Assembly: GCF_050908995.1 (NCBI RefSeq)
Contig: NC_135121.1
Location: 8,184,001-8,248,000 of the forward strand
Reading direction: 5' to 3'
From: Andrena cerasifolii
Taxonomy: Eukaryota > Arthropoda > Insecta > Hymenoptera > Andrenidae
Length of the DNA: 64,000 nt
The notes beneath the pieces were generated by a model. It was not told the origin of the DNA, made no database searches, and saw only the letters and a program-made list of their open reading frames with translations. Below, piece after piece: positions 13,201 through 25,778 of this stretch (its first letter is position 1; every line of letters starts with the position of its first letter). A program made the translations under genes and the position numbers.

Positions 13201-15167
13201 GGCTTTACGAGGGGCAATTATTGCGTTCATAATTTATCCGGCTGAAATATTCATAGAGCGACGTCTGCTCGATACAGAGACCGGTACAGGTCGCCGCGGA
13301 TGTAGGAAAGTGGCGAGCGAAGGGGAGGTGGGCTGTCCCAGGCCTCCTCGCGTATTCGATCGCGTTAAGGGTGCCGCACCCCCGTTTCGTATAATGCCGG
13401 AGTAAAATTGCGAGCTGGTATTCTAGCCAGCTACCGATCATCCCCTTCGGGTGTTCGTTAGGCGAGAAATTTCCAGAATCTCCCCGGCTCATCCCCATAA
13501 AGTTGCGACCAAAGCCGGCGACAAAAATCCTCGGAGTTACGGCCGAACCGTTTTAACGTGCGAGCATGCGGCCCGCTTTTTTTTCAGCCGTTCGTGGAAG
13601 CTCGAGAGGGTTGTTCTTCCCCTCCGACTATTCTCTCCACTTCTCCCGCTTTCTCTTTGTTCCTGTCTATTCCGTGCCGCCCTGTTTCCTGCAGGACTCT
13701 GCCCCCCTTTCCCGCGGCCGCTCTTCCTCCGACGCGCGTGCAATTCCCATGCATATTTGCGCGGTTCTTTACGAGGCACATTTTTCCCCATCCTGTCATC
13801 GTCGTCTTGCTGGATATTCGGCCAGGATTACGCTACCTCTGAGGGGCGTACCTTGCTCCCGCTGTCTTCCACACCTAGCCTCGGAAATCGGTGGGTAGGC
13901 TACTCGGGTGGGAACGAAAACCCTCGTTGGTCGTTGATTCGCAGCATTCCAGAGTTATCAATGAGTATTAACGAATTTTCATGTAATTCTTATTCTGTTT
14001 CCGCGAGGAACAGAATATACTATTCACGGAACGCTATAAGTACAGATCCCGCGCATAGTGCGCCATCCAATCAAGATCTCCTCTCCAGAAATACAGGTCG
14101 AGTGGCGACGTTGGACCGTTTTGCGCGGCCCGAAACCCTCTTCATTTAGGCGATCCTCGATCGACGTAACGATGATCGAGGTTCAGTCAGCGTTATGCAC
14201 CGGTGAACTCGAGAATGCAACTTCATCCCGCGGCTGGCTGGCAGCCGAGCATTCCGTGCCGCGTTCCGAACCGGTTTCGCTTTACAATATAACTTACGAC
14301 GGTAGAAACGAACGGTCGATAAGCTGATAAACAAATCTGTTCGCTACCGAAGGAACGATTATTCTTCGGCTGGGCCGTGCTTCCACGATCGTTACCGCGC
14401 GAAACGGCCTTTTAATCGCCGCGATTTGTTGCCGATTGCCTGCTCCCTTTAATTAATAAAAACCGTCGGATCCGTTGAAAATCGCCGAGGTCCAGTTGCC
14501 GCAAGGGGTGGGCGAGGGGGCGAGCGGCGGCGCGTCGGCGACGGATCGCGAGAGCGCGGACCATTGAAATAAACAATTTTATCGAGATATCGAACGGTTA
14601 CACCGTAATCCGGCCTCGTGGAAGGGATTAATTAAAAACGGATTAACCGAGATCCCGCGGACCCGTGATTCAGCAGCGCTGCGGACAGTATAAACGAGGA
14701 AACGTCTGGCTAGGTGGACATTGATTTTTCACTCGCTGCCACGTCGCCAGTCTATACTTTCGATATGATTATCGCACTCCTGTAGACGTTAATGGGCCTC
14801 ATTTACAACCGCACGGTTTGTCGTGTACGCAATAAACAACGCGATTACGCTGCGCGACGTCATTGCCGCGCCTCAGCGGCGGAATTTTTCCATTCGACTT
14901 TCGAGATAGAGGTTTGTGGGGAAATGGAGCAGCAGTTGGAACGAAATCGACCGTATTTCTCAGGCTGGAGGTATATGAACGTCTTTTTTTCGACATCCGC
15001 GACAGACGACAATTTTGACGGACGTGCGTAGACACCGCACACTAGCGTAAGTCTAATAGACTGCAATGTATTGTCGTAATGTCCGTCAAACAAAACGCTC
15101 GTGTGCCTCCAACCTTAGGTGGTATTGAGTAAAGTAGAGGGCAAGTCTTTTTTGTAGTTACACCGCT
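7230..15167. other. About 8 kb without recognisable genes
   Basis: I see no convincing exon. The longest open frame is on the plus strand at 13451-14149 (232 codons); it is rich in Leu, Ser, Arg and Phe, is accompanied by open frames in other frames over the same GC-rich stretch, and matches no family I recognise. An imperfect palindrome at 8223-8249 has outer arms GCTGA/TCAGC. The rest alternates GC-rich patches with short AT-rich motifs such as TTAATTAA and ATTTAAAT, as expected of intron or intergenic sequence that may contain enhancers, but none can be identified by eye. Confidence 0.5.
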
Positions 15168-15770
15168 GGGGTAACGTTGACAGTACGGGGTAACATTGGC
15201 ATATACTTAACGTCTATTAAAAATGAAAAGGAAACAAATTTTATGCATTTTCACACTTGTAGTACAATCACAAACGATGCAATGTTATAATAGGATACCT
15301 AAACCAAATTTAAAAGTGTTAATTAAAAAATAAGAAGAATATATAAAATAGAGTGCATTGAACATAAAAAGAAACAAACTTAAGTGCTAACGTAAGTTCA
15401 GATGCGGTAAAACTTTAACTTTTTAGTGCTAATTTAAAAAAGAATAATAATAATATAAAATCGAGTGGATTGAACATAAAAAGAAGCAAAGTTAAGTGCT
15501 AACGTAAGTTCAGATGTGGTAAAACTTTAACTTTTTAGTACTATTTATAGAATATATGATGTGCCAATGTTACCCGGTTACGGGGTAACATTGGCAGGTA
15601 TTTAACATGTATTAAAGAAGCATAAGGACACAACTTTTATGCATTTTGACACTCGTAGTGCACCCACAAAAGATGCAATGTTATAATTGGATACTTAAAG
15701 CAAATGTAAAAACATTAATTTTTATAGTACCTATATAGCAAAGTGCTCCAAAAACATGCCAATGTTCCCC
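15168..15770. mobile_element. AT-rich repeat block with GGGGTAACATTGGCA words in both orientations
   Basis: A 15 bp word occurs five times: forward at 15168-15182 (variant GGGGTAACGTTGACA), 15187-15201 and 15582-15596, and reversed at 15562-15575 and 15757-15770. The word arrangement divides the block into two units, each opening with the forward word and closing with its reverse. The segments 15187-15321 and 15582-15720 are diverged direct copies of each other, both holding a TTTATGCATTTT motif and GATGCAATGTTATAAT. No coding frame is present. The forward/reverse layout resembles the subterminal words of the TIR elements elsewhere in the window, but the outer GGGGAGAC tips are missing, so the outer boundaries and element type are uncertain. 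It is likely a degraded or tandemly duplicated non-autonomous DNA transposon. Confidence 0.5.
15352..15543 (+). repeat. 112 bp tandem repeat, about 1.7 copies
   Basis: The segment starting AGTGCATTGAACATAAAAAG at 15352 recurs at 15464 as AGTGGATTGAACATAAAAAG, and the copies stay similar through the TTAAGTGCTAACGTAAGTTC and CTTTAACTTTTTAGT motifs. The offset is 112 bp. It lies inside the first unit of the GGGGTAAC-word block, and the corresponding place in the second unit lacks it, so the tandem duplication is specific to that unit. Confidence 0.7.
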
Positions 15771-15774
15771 AGTT

Positions 15775-18700
15775 TACGGTACCGCATTAAATTCGTCCCT
15801 GAATCCACAGCCACCAACGATGAAGCGTCTCATACAATAAACGCAAGTATGGAAGGCAAGCATCTCGAGAAGCACCTATCTGTGCAAAATCGTAACTACC
15901 GATACCTCCATTGGCAAATATCAACTCCCCGAAAGAACACAAAGTTTGAGCCCGGAGTTCCCCCTGCGAAACATCAGGCTTTCGGCGGTGCCGGCTTTCG
16001 AAAGCATCGATATCGCGGCAGGCCATAAGAACGCGGACTGTACGGGTCCAGATCGATACACAGAGCCGGGTCTCGGAGCTCGTTACCGAAGGGGGCCACA
16101 AAAATACAGAAAAATCCTCGCGACGAAAGCCGACCACGTCCGGCAGACGGTTAAGGGCCACTAAATATCCGGCCGCGTCCGCTGCACGGAACACGATGCA
16201 AGTTTACGCTCTGGTCATATACGAGCCGGCACGTGTAACAGGAAACTTACCTTAACCTCTTCACCCTGCCACACTTATTTCGTGGCCGCAGCCGTTTTCA
16301 TGGCCCCGGCTGTACAGCGGGCGATTTCGAGGGGCTACCGGAAGGTATATACGCGGGGGCGCCAGCCTCCACGGGGCCACGTGAGTGCTGAGAAATAGAA
16401 GCCGCCACCGCCGCCGCTGCTGTCACTGTCAACGCCTAATGAACAATATATATAAGGAGGAGAACAGCCGGCTAAGAATCCAGCATGGCCACCTGCATCC
16501 CGAAGGATCGCGAGGGAATCCTGTGATTACATTCCTGCCTCCGTCCCGCTCTCGCCGACCCCGAGAGCTCCTCGTTCGAACCACCCTCCTTCTGCCGGAT
16601 CTCCTCGCTACGTTATTTCAAGGAAGCCTCCGGCGTGTCTTGAATAGTTTTAGAACATCCCCGAGTGACGGGCGAACGACTTGGCTTTTGAGGGCGGTAT
16701 TTAATAACGTTGGGTGGTGATTTTACGAACCGGCGAGCCAACCACATTCTCAGCGGGGTAGTTCCGTATTTTGGTCCGCTTCTGCTTTTAGATAGCAGCA
16801 GCGCTGCTGGTTCTCTCGATACCCAAGACGATTGGCGAGTCTTCTCTTTGGGATCGAACCGCTGGGTGCGCAGCAAGATCGGGGCACGTGTTCTCCAAAT
16901 ATTTACGAGAATCGAAACATCTTTTTGTTTGTAATATTTCCTTCGCCATACGGCTCGCCCGTTCCACGGCCCACTTTCGTTCTACGGTTACATCGAATTA
17001 TTGCACTGTCACAGCTGTTCGCGACTGATCGTGCGCTCGCGATAGAAACCTTGTGCACGAAGTACGTGGCGGTGTCGGTATTCAAGGATCCATCGATCAT
17101 CGCGGCATTACGATCATTTGGACGTTTCCGTCCCACGTTATATACACCAGCGCGCAGAATAATTTATCCTCTTGCACCTTACTCCACCGCGACTCTCGTC
17201 GATCCTGTTCCCCTCATAATTTCCAAGCGATTCGACTCGGTTGACCGTGGGACTTATAATGGTCCCGGCGTACGGTAGAAAATTCTACTTAGTTCTATAT
17301 TCTGCAGGGGTTGCGCAATTTCGTGCACAAAAGCAACGCGCAATCTTCCTGCTTCAATCCTCCAAGCTTCTTCAATTTCGAGTTGTATGTACGGGAAAAA
17401 TATTAATCACGAGCGCCTGTGCGTTCGCTAGCTATCAGCCGAATGCTAACGAGCAACTCTTCGGGGCCGCTTGATAAACTTTCATGCGCTATTGAACGCG
17501 ACGGTTACGCGACCGCAATTAGGCTCGCGAGTTCATATATTTGCCCAAGTGACGGAATGCCCGCGACTCTAAAAACGACGCGATCGCGGGGCCGGATAGA
17601 TAAGCGGTCACGTGAGGGCGATAAAGATAATCGTGTGTTAACATAAAATTATCACGCGGCGAAGCTTTCTTCGTGCCGCTGGAAATATGTGGTTGCAGCA
17701 GTTCGATCGGCCAAAAATTATTAGCTCTTCAACGGCGTAAACTACGAAGCCGGCACAATAGTTTATTAAACTGCATAGAGGGTGCCCCGACAGTCGCGCC
17801 CGTATTTTCTCCGTAACGAAGTTATCGATTTCAATTTTCCATCGGGCGCGCGTCATAAGAAACACCGTCGTTACATCATTTAAGTCGAATCTATTTCGCT
17901 TTTATTGACACCGCGCCGATCCCGCGCCGCGTAAGATTTAATTTAATAAACTGTCAATAACGAGCCTCGGAATCGACAGGCTCGCTGACTTTTTTTTTTT
18001 CCCCTGGTCGGGCGAAGTCCACGAAAGCAGGACGTTGTTTATACGCAGCCGATCGATTACATCTGTAATGGAAAAATATATTCGATGCTCGGAATTACGC
18101 GTCAACAGGGTAATTACAGTCTGATGGGAATCGCTTGGAAACTCTGCCCGACGATTCAATTATTGGTTTATTTATATTTTCACGGGCTGTTACGTTCGTG
18201 TTACCTAAAATCGTGACAGTGACGTCTCAATCCGACGGTTCCTTCTTCACCCGTTTAAGGGTGCGCAAGGATGCTCCCGGCGGAGTTCGGTAAATTATTC
18301 AGCATCGAAGTTCCACCGATAACTTCGCGGAAATGAGGTTCGTGGCAGAGGATTACGTTCGATCAGCAAGTTTCGAGTAGCGCTCAAAGCGTCGATATTT
18401 AATTTTACATGTATAATAATAAATATCGCCCCGTGTCGCGGCTTCGCCGCGGCAACTGTCGCGCGTGATGAAGCTTTTCAATTTCACTCAACAGATAACG
18501 CAACCATAAATATTTCGTATCGATTAAAAAAGCAGAGGAAGGAAAACTGCGGTCGAGTAAAAAAAAAAAAAGAAAAAAGCATTACTCATTATAATCGCGC
18601 GCGTATCGACGCACCACTTTGCAAATTGCGTTCATAAATATTCATCGATAACGCTGGGCCCGTAACGAAAGCGGGAACCGTCGAAAGCGGCTCGAAATTT

Positions 18701-21700
18701 ATCGATCGGCCGGTCCCGATCTCGAATCGGCTGGAGGATCCTCCTTCGAGCGCCCCTTCTGCGTCTCTTTTAACAACTTCTGAACGCTCGACGCGCTTCG
18801 TTTGGCTTGTCATCTACTTTGAAGCGAAATTTTCGTATCTGGGAAGATATATGAGCGTCTGAATCGAAATCGCAACATCGAGAGTTTAATACAAATCGAT
18901 TCCGCATAATTTAATTAAAACCGGAAAGCGTTGGTCCAGCTTTTTCCTTTTACAATTAAATGCGAAAGTCAATTTCGTTGCGGCTTTGTTTCTGCACGCC
19001 TCGCTATAGAATGTATATTTTATCGAAATGCTCCAACCTGCAACGATAAATATCATGTCAACGGTGCATTTGCATAACTCCATTATTCTGCGGTTAGCAG
19101 GTGCCGTACATATTTAATGAGATATTTCTTATTCCAATTAAGGCGCCATTCTTTTTGCTTATCTATTTCTGCAAGTAACGATACTCACGAAAGTATTTAT
19201 ATACTCTACCCTGCATTCATTACTTCATACATCCTCGGCGAACTTCCAGTTCGTACATCGTCGGAGAAAGACATATTCTCGCATTGTCATCGCGTGCAGC
19301 CGGTAATTATCAAATCATCGAAGTCAGCCCATCCTCGAATCTGAATCAAATTGAGGTCTCTAACTTATTGAAGACTACAGTACCTGCTATGAAAGCACAA
19401 AGCACCTGAAGAAAATAATACCACCTATATCTCAGCATACTTTTACAAACGAAGAGGCACAGCTAGTCCCAACAGCGCTCTCGAATCTCCGCCGATCAAG
19501 ACTCGCAGCGTTACATCAACGGGTCTCAGTTCCCGCGAACCAATTAATGTAAAAATCAGTTGCGCAAGGAACAGTCCATCGGTTGCACGCCAGACGGCCG
19601 AACAGTCCCGGGCGTTTTACGCAACAACTAATTATGCAAACGAGAAAGGAACTGACTGGAAAAATGCACGCCAGGAATAATAATGCTGTCGATCATGCTA
19701 ATGGCGGAAGTGAAGGCGAGGATAATCGTGGCGGTAATAACAATGGCCACGCGGTGTCCCTACGCGGCCGCTGACTGAGAGCGGAGAGGTGATAAGGTTG
19801 ACGTTAATTCATTGGGATCGGAACGGGTACACGATCGTGAAGCTGTTTCGTCGTCTTTCGTAATTTTAGGCACCGGCCCCCGTGGGGAAAATGTTGTATG
19901 GCCGTCGTTAACCGCGGCCCCCGAGCTGACAGTGACACCATTACCGGAGATTTGCTGTCGTTAATGTACGCCCGGCACTAAATCATGGAAATATCATCGA
20001 CTGTATTAATCACTCGCGCGTGCTCGCTCGCTAGAGTTCAGATGCTCGATAGTAGGCACTCTGCGTCTGAGGAACACGAAGAGAATCGTGGAGAATTCCG
20101 TCCACATACGGGACAAACCATATTGCAGAGATTCACGCGGCATGTTTCTTTTACTTATCTGCGGGGGGAGCGTTATTAAAAAATTCCGCTCATAACTACG
20201 CGGAATAACGCGAACAATTGGCCGGCGTGGTTTTTGCCGGTCGCCGGATTAAAGTCGACTTTATGAGCGAGCTTACGGGGAGAACCGCGGGCCGAGGGAA
20301 GTTCATCATCATCAAGTCGCGAAAGTGCGCTGCGTGACCGGAGCCCTGCTTTCGAACCTAAAGCGAATTTATACCTTTTACGGCTACCGCTCGTTAGGTT
20401 CGCGATTCAATGACCTTTGCTCCCCCGTTTCTCCTACAAACCCCCACTACCCTCGACGCAGGAGCCTCTCCTATTAGCATTTTTAAGTCGCTGGGATTTA
20501 ATACTTCGCAGATCTCCCTTAATGAATTGCAAGAACCGATCTGGGCGTCTCTAATTTTGATGTATCGATTCGCGGTAACTGTAATGGCTCTCGAATTCCC
20601 TTGCCTCTACCATTGAGTCGTATCTCCGACAGGGATTTATTAAATTGCATCCAGAACGTCGGGCAACTTTAACGACAACCTGTCTTTTGCATGTGACAAA
20701 TTATTATTATTCCCCGGAAAACAGCCCTCTGACGAGCCTCGGAGCTTGAACGTCACGTCCGCATTATAACAATTATATCTTGCTTATCTTGTAACAGAGG
20801 TTTGTACAGTTATCCCGCAATTAGGCATCCGCGTTCGGTTGGGTCGGTCGAACGGTAGGAGCGAGGCGGGCCCGTTTTATTCGAAGGAGTCGCAGGTACC
20901 GCGAATCGTTCTATGACGTTCGGGGGGCACCCTCTTGCGCCGACGACGCGGATGGCCTGCTGGTAACGGTGATTATTCCCCCCCGCGCTTTAAATACAGT
21001 AATCTTTGAGTTTCCTCGCCGCGTTGTTTATGGTAATCCGCCGGTGCCGCTATAAATATTCCTGCAAATACAAAAATTGCAACCCTCGCCCGCGCGGCCA
21101 CGATCGCGCGATGGCTGCCGCTCACGCCAGCGGAAATCACCTGTGGACGGTGGCGAGGAGAAAAGAAAAAACAAGAAATAAAAGAGAGCGAGCCCGACGA
21201 AACTCGGCTGCGAGGAGCGCGGCTGCGGCCTTCGTTGCCGGTGATATATTTTTCGGCAAGCAGTTGTTAAGAGTTTCTCGCGTCTATTCTTACGTTACGT
21301 GGGCGTCTCGTGACATCGTATCATCGCCTGGGAATACAATTTCAGGCTGGACGTGCCTCCGTTCCACGATACCCTTGCGCCCTCGCGCCCGAATACTTTC
21401 CGCCGGCAATTATTTGGAAAGGAGCGCCGTGCAATTTTCCCTTCCGCGGCCAGAAATCCTCGGAATGAAACGATTCTGTTCAGACAGTAATCCAGACCGT
21501 AGCCAGACGCGTGACTCTTAAATTAATCAGAAAGGGACGAGCGCGGAGGGGCGAGTGGTTCGCGCGCGGGCAATGCAAATTGCAATCCTCTCCTTTCATT
21601 CGTTCCAGGCACCGATCGTCATTTTCGCTTTCCCATTTCGCCCCGGCGGATTCGAGCTCACGACTCCAATCCGAGACGTCGGTAAATACGTTCGTGCTCG

Positions 21701-21810
21701 CACGATATTTGCGATAGACAGTCCCTAACGAACAGCCGGCCGAGAAGACAAACGAGTTATCCAGTCGATTATTGTCCCCGCCCACGCCGTGGGCACGATT
21801 CGCCTCTCTT

Positions 21811-21852
<42 letters not shown>

Positions 21853-22190
21853 CGTGTCCCTTGATTTCTGTGCTCTCTTTCGCTTCCTATTTCGCCGCCA
21901 AGCCGCGCCGCGCCGCGCCGGCCGTTATCGACCAGCAATGTTAATGTTAGACGAGCGGGGGCACCTGGTGCTCGCGTTGTAGTTATTGTCACGAGTCGCT
22001 GAAACTTTAATCGGCTTCTTCACCTGGCTGCCCATCGCCCATTTCCTTCGGAGAAATGGGAAGTTGATGTTTCGATGTTTGTTCGAGGTGAATAGGATCG
22101 AGGGACCTCGGTACTGCTTGAAGGAAGCGTTGTATTCCGTAGCTCACAGTTTTCGGTACAGGGGAATGTGGAATACGGATATTTCAGATA
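15775..22190. other. About 6.4 kb without recognisable genes
   Basis: I see no convincing exon. The open frames at 16832-17278 (+), 21006-21521 (+) and 21480-21992 (-) are low-complexity or Arg/Ser-rich; part of the last is an Arg-Glu run created by the CT microsatellite. Homopolymer runs occur at 17990-18000 (T) and 18559-18571 (A). Several TATA-like strings are present (for example near 16446) without other promoter signals. The region is compatible with intron or intergenic DNA. Confidence 0.5.
21814..21852 (+). repeat. (CT)n then (TG)n microsatellite
   Basis: An almost perfect run of CT units changes at about 21845 into a few TG units. It explains the repetitive Arg-Glu stretch in the overlapping minus-strand open frame. 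Confidence 0.9.
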
Positions 22191-23168
22191 GGGTAGACCG
22201 GGGCGAATCGGATCACTTTGTGTTTGACGGTATAGAAATATTAGTCAAACATTAAAAAACTAATTTTTTATTATATATTCGTGACCAGTACACCTTTGGC
22301 TTTAAGATTAATAAGAGAAAATAAAATTAAACATAAAAATGTTTCTTCTGCAAACAAAAAGTGAGAAATATCCGATTGGCCCCGAAACTTGGGGCGAATC
22401 GGATAACCCATAAATTTCTGAAAAAAAAATGAAATTTTCATAACAGTATCTTTAGAATCAACTTAAACGAATCTAATTTAATGACAGTGAAGTCAAGTGA
22501 CTCTATTCAGCACACAGATCGGAAGAATATTGAAGAATAAATAATCTTCTGAAAGTGGACGAATTAATTTTTCACCAGAATAAATACAATGCCATCTTCT
22601 TAAGACCATTAATTCATTTATTTTTCGTCATTTCTCTAAATTTAATTTTTATCACAGATTCCTATATTTTTTTTGAACACCGTGATCCCTGATTACTATT
22701 TTTTATGTACGTACTAATCATCTGCATATAAACAATTATCATATTTATAATCATAAAAATACTCAAATGGAAATAAAGAGTGACCCGATTCACCCCAAAT
22801 AACATGATCCGACTAGCCCCATGTATAAGTATTTCAAAGTGTATAGATTACATAAACATATTATGATATAATAGTCTAAAATACATAAAATACTAAACTC
22901 GGACATCGTGCAAACTAATAACAATAAACACATTGGAATTTTCAAGCTTACTTTTCATTTTAAATACGAAATTGCAGATTACGTAGGTTAGATTCGGACC
23001 AGAATTGTAACGTTCGCAAGCGTCCATGTCACTGAAAACGTATGCCAGCTCTAAACAATGACTTGCAACAATTAACGAATGCTCATTTCTATCGGGATGT
23101 AAGAAACATGGACTAAATTCTTATTTTCATCCGATTCGCCCTGTGATCCGATTCGACCCGGTCTACCC
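22191..23168. mobile_element. TIR element copy 1 of a GGGTAGACCGGGG family, TA-flanked
   Basis: The left end GGGTAGACCGGGGCGAATCG matches the complement of the right end over 26 bp with one mismatch, and TA sits just outside both ends (22189-22190 and 23169-23170). The element is 978 bp, AT-rich and has no coding frame of note. A word close to GGGGCGAATCGGATCAC occurs about seven times: forward at 22201 and 22391; reversed at 22370, 22781 and 22804; and twice reversed at 23129-23161. A second copy of the family lies at 34475-35325. A TA flank suggests a TA target duplication, as in the Tc1/mariner/pogo group, but with no transposase present the superfamily is an inference. The copy looks non-autonomous and moderately old. 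Confidence 0.75.
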
Positions 23169-23257
23169 TACATCGGTTGATAGATCCTGGGGTGAGATTG
23201 ATTTCCTACTCCGTCCTTAGTTACGCGAATGAATTCATTCGCGACTATAGTCATACG

Positions 23258-23594
23258 TGTGGGGGTGCGAAGACTGTTCGATCGACAAAGTATGTTTGGG
23301 CCAGAGCGATTGGGATCGAGAGCGGATGTTTATAGTAGAGTTTCGAACACGTCAGGGGTGTGAGGTTCGAATGGTTTCGTCGAATGCACGTTGAGAGTTT
23401 GGGTGACCCGAGCGCGGGTCAAGAGTGTGCGTTGTAAGTGCGAATCTCGGGGAGCGCAAGATCAGAACGGATGAAGTCAGTCCTGCAGAGTCCGTCGAAC
23501 GAGAGGCATCGTCGCCTACCTGTTCTTTGCAATAAATAAGCTCTTTTTACTTTTCCACGAGTGTGCAGTTTACTCCTGCCCCGATCACCTAACA
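23258..23594 (+). mobile_element. Possible solo LTR or retroelement remnant
   Basis: The segment starts TGTGGGGGTG, contains the polyadenylation-like AATAAATAAGCTC near 23532 followed by a T-rich stretch, and could end CCTAACA at 23594. TG...CA ends with an internal poly(A) signal and a short downstream tail are the usual plan of an LTR. Against the call, I found no second copy, no primer-binding site and no clean target duplication (TACG occurs near both edges but not exactly at them). It lies 90 bp beyond the TIR element at 22191-23168. It could equally be ordinary sequence with a chance poly(A) signal. Confidence 0.25.
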
Positions 23595-25778
23595 TCCCTA
23601 CGTATGTTCTTCCCGAGTCCCGCGGTTTGAGGTTCCCTCAGGGCGACAGCATTTCGGAGCAGACTCGCACGAGCTACGTTACACTTGCTATTATTAAAAC
23701 GGAGCACGCTAGAGTCACTTGGCTGTGCAATCAAAAGGAACTGCATTTGACTTACTGTTCCTGGTTGTAACCGCCTTCTCATTTCCCTGAAAGCTTCCAC
23801 GTTCCAGTAGTCACCTCCGCATAATTACAGTTTAAAGGAGACGCTCAGGAAAGAAGGAGCCACCGTGCGGAGCATCTTCGGTGCATTAAAAGATTCGAGT
23901 GCATTATTCAAATTATATTGCCCCGCCATTACGAATTCGCTCGGAGTCACAATGGACCCATAAACTACCTGTAAAATCTCAGCAGATTGCGATCCGATTC
24001 AAAGGCGCCTTACGGTTATCAGATCTCCGACGTGGAAGCCCCGGCTGAATTTCATTTGCCGTTTTAAACTTTCAATCCCTGATCCGTTACGTCCGCTTTG
24101 TTTCTCAATCTTCCGCCGGTAATCGCGTAATGGATCTAAGGGAACGCACGTCAGAGACGCTAATTATTCGCCGGGATGTCGCGCATTCCAATCCAATTAC
24201 CCGACAGTCGACAATCGCGGCGCTCCGTTCCCCGTTAAGTAATCACGCGTATTAGCCGGTAATTACTGGCCGCGGTATCGTCAATTTATCGACAAGGTCT
24301 CAGACGTAGCGCTTAAATTAGCCTTCTGCATAATAAGACAACGCGGCGGTATCATTTATCTCGATCGCCAAGGAACCTACGCGCGATGCAATCATCCGCG
24401 GTGCTTATCGGCGCGGGTCCATCGCGGCGGATGGACTCCGCTATTCGACTATCGTCCCCGCGATGGTTCTTTCCTTTCCACGCTGTGATTAATAGTTACT
24501 CTCCCGATGGGCAAACCCGAGAGTCTCTAACGATTGGTTCATACTTGTTACAGCTTTATCGAATGAGACATTCTCGAGGCCTTTACGTAGCTACTATGCC
24601 AAACTTGGATCGCTTCCGCGTTCCCACAACGAATATCACCGAATCAGCGGGAAGACCATCCAGCGGGTAGTCGGCGCGTTTCAGCGTAGAGGAGAATACG
24701 AAGGGAGAAGCGCGTGGAGTCACGTCCGTCGCGAATCCCTCTCCCGGGCGAATAAAAGCGGCCGCTTCTCTAATAACGTCCACGAAAAGTAAGCCTGGAC
24801 GCGCACGTATGTCACATTTTTCCGCTTAATCGCGGCACGTACGCGGCGAAGTGGGTTCACGATGGGGTCGCGATCCAGCGTATCTCGGCGTTGATACCGG
24901 TGGCGCGAGAGGAGCCGTGAGGGGGTGGGTCTCCTGGAGCCGGCGAGAATGTAATTATGAAGCGGAGATCTACGGGAGGAGATAAGGCCCCGCGAGCGTG
25001 ATGGATGTTTTCAGCGTCTGCTCCGCGTCTGCTCCGCATTACTGACTTACGAGCTCGCAACTATAGACACGTCGTCCTTTTCCTCCTTCTCCACCTTCTT
25101 GCTGCTCCTTTTCTTCTTATTCTCCTTCATCTGCTTCTTCCTGCTCTTCTTCTTCTGCTTCTTCTTCTTCTTCTTCTGCTGCTGCCTCTTCGTCCCTTCC
25201 TTACGGACTCTAATGCCGCCGATATACGCCCCAGCAGTCGGCCATTCTATGTAAATCACGTCGTAAAAGACCCGACACCACCGCCGGACCTTGAGGAGGC
25301 CCTACACGTCCTACGGTCCTCCTCCAAAGGACGACGTCGTGGCACGACATTAAAACGGGCGACCGCTTTGATCGCGGAGGAAATTAGAGTGCCGCCGTTC
25401 GATGGCGGGATGTGTACTTTGAATATCGATTTCTTCTTCTATTCTTTTTTTCCCTTCGGTCGCATCCTCTCCTCTTCTATTCCCTCTCTGTCTTTGCTTT
25501 ATTCGCCCCCGTCCCTCCCCGCTGGCATTGTCGGGCCCGTTCGATGGTATTGATATTGCAGTCGGAGCATGAGCGCGAGGTGAAAACGGGCTGTTATTGA
25601 TAAGGCTGAGCGCTCGCTTGGCGAGCGCGGCGGAAGATTTATGGAAATTGGATATTAATGTTGCGTCAAGGGGTTCGTTGCCTCTCGAACGACCGCGGAA
25701 TTTTGAGGAGGGAATATTGGTACTTGTTGAATGACTGCTGGTGGTCGAGTGCTTCCTACACAGTCACCTATTTAGGTA
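23595..25778. other. About 2.2 kb without recognisable genes
   Basis: I see no convincing exon. The 182-codon plus-strand frame at 25005-25553 owes its length to a CTT/CTC tract that reads as poly-leucine and has no other support. Nothing else stands out apart from that tract. Confidence 0.5.
25078..25197 (+). repeat. CTT/CTG-rich pyrimidine tract
   Basis: An imperfect trinucleotide tract dominated by CTT with CTC and CTG interruptions. It reads as Leu-rich on the plus strand and as Lys-rich on the minus strand, which accounts for overlapping spurious reading frames on both. Confidence 0.85.

Noticed and set aside
13451..14149. Plus-strand open frame of 232 codons
   Set aside because: Low-complexity Leu/Ser/Phe composition, parallel frames over the same stretch and no domain or convincing splice context.
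15168..15770. CRISPR-like array because of repeated words
   Set aside because: Words occur in both orientations at irregular spacing in AT-rich eukaryotic DNA, with no regular repeat-spacer pattern.
21480..21992. Minus-strand frame with a charged Arg-Glu repeat
   Set aside because: The repeat is the translation of the CT microsatellite at 21814-21845.
25005..25553. Leu-rich open frame that could suggest a membrane protein
   Set aside because: The leucine run comes from a CTT/CTC microsatellite tract, not from a transmembrane segment.
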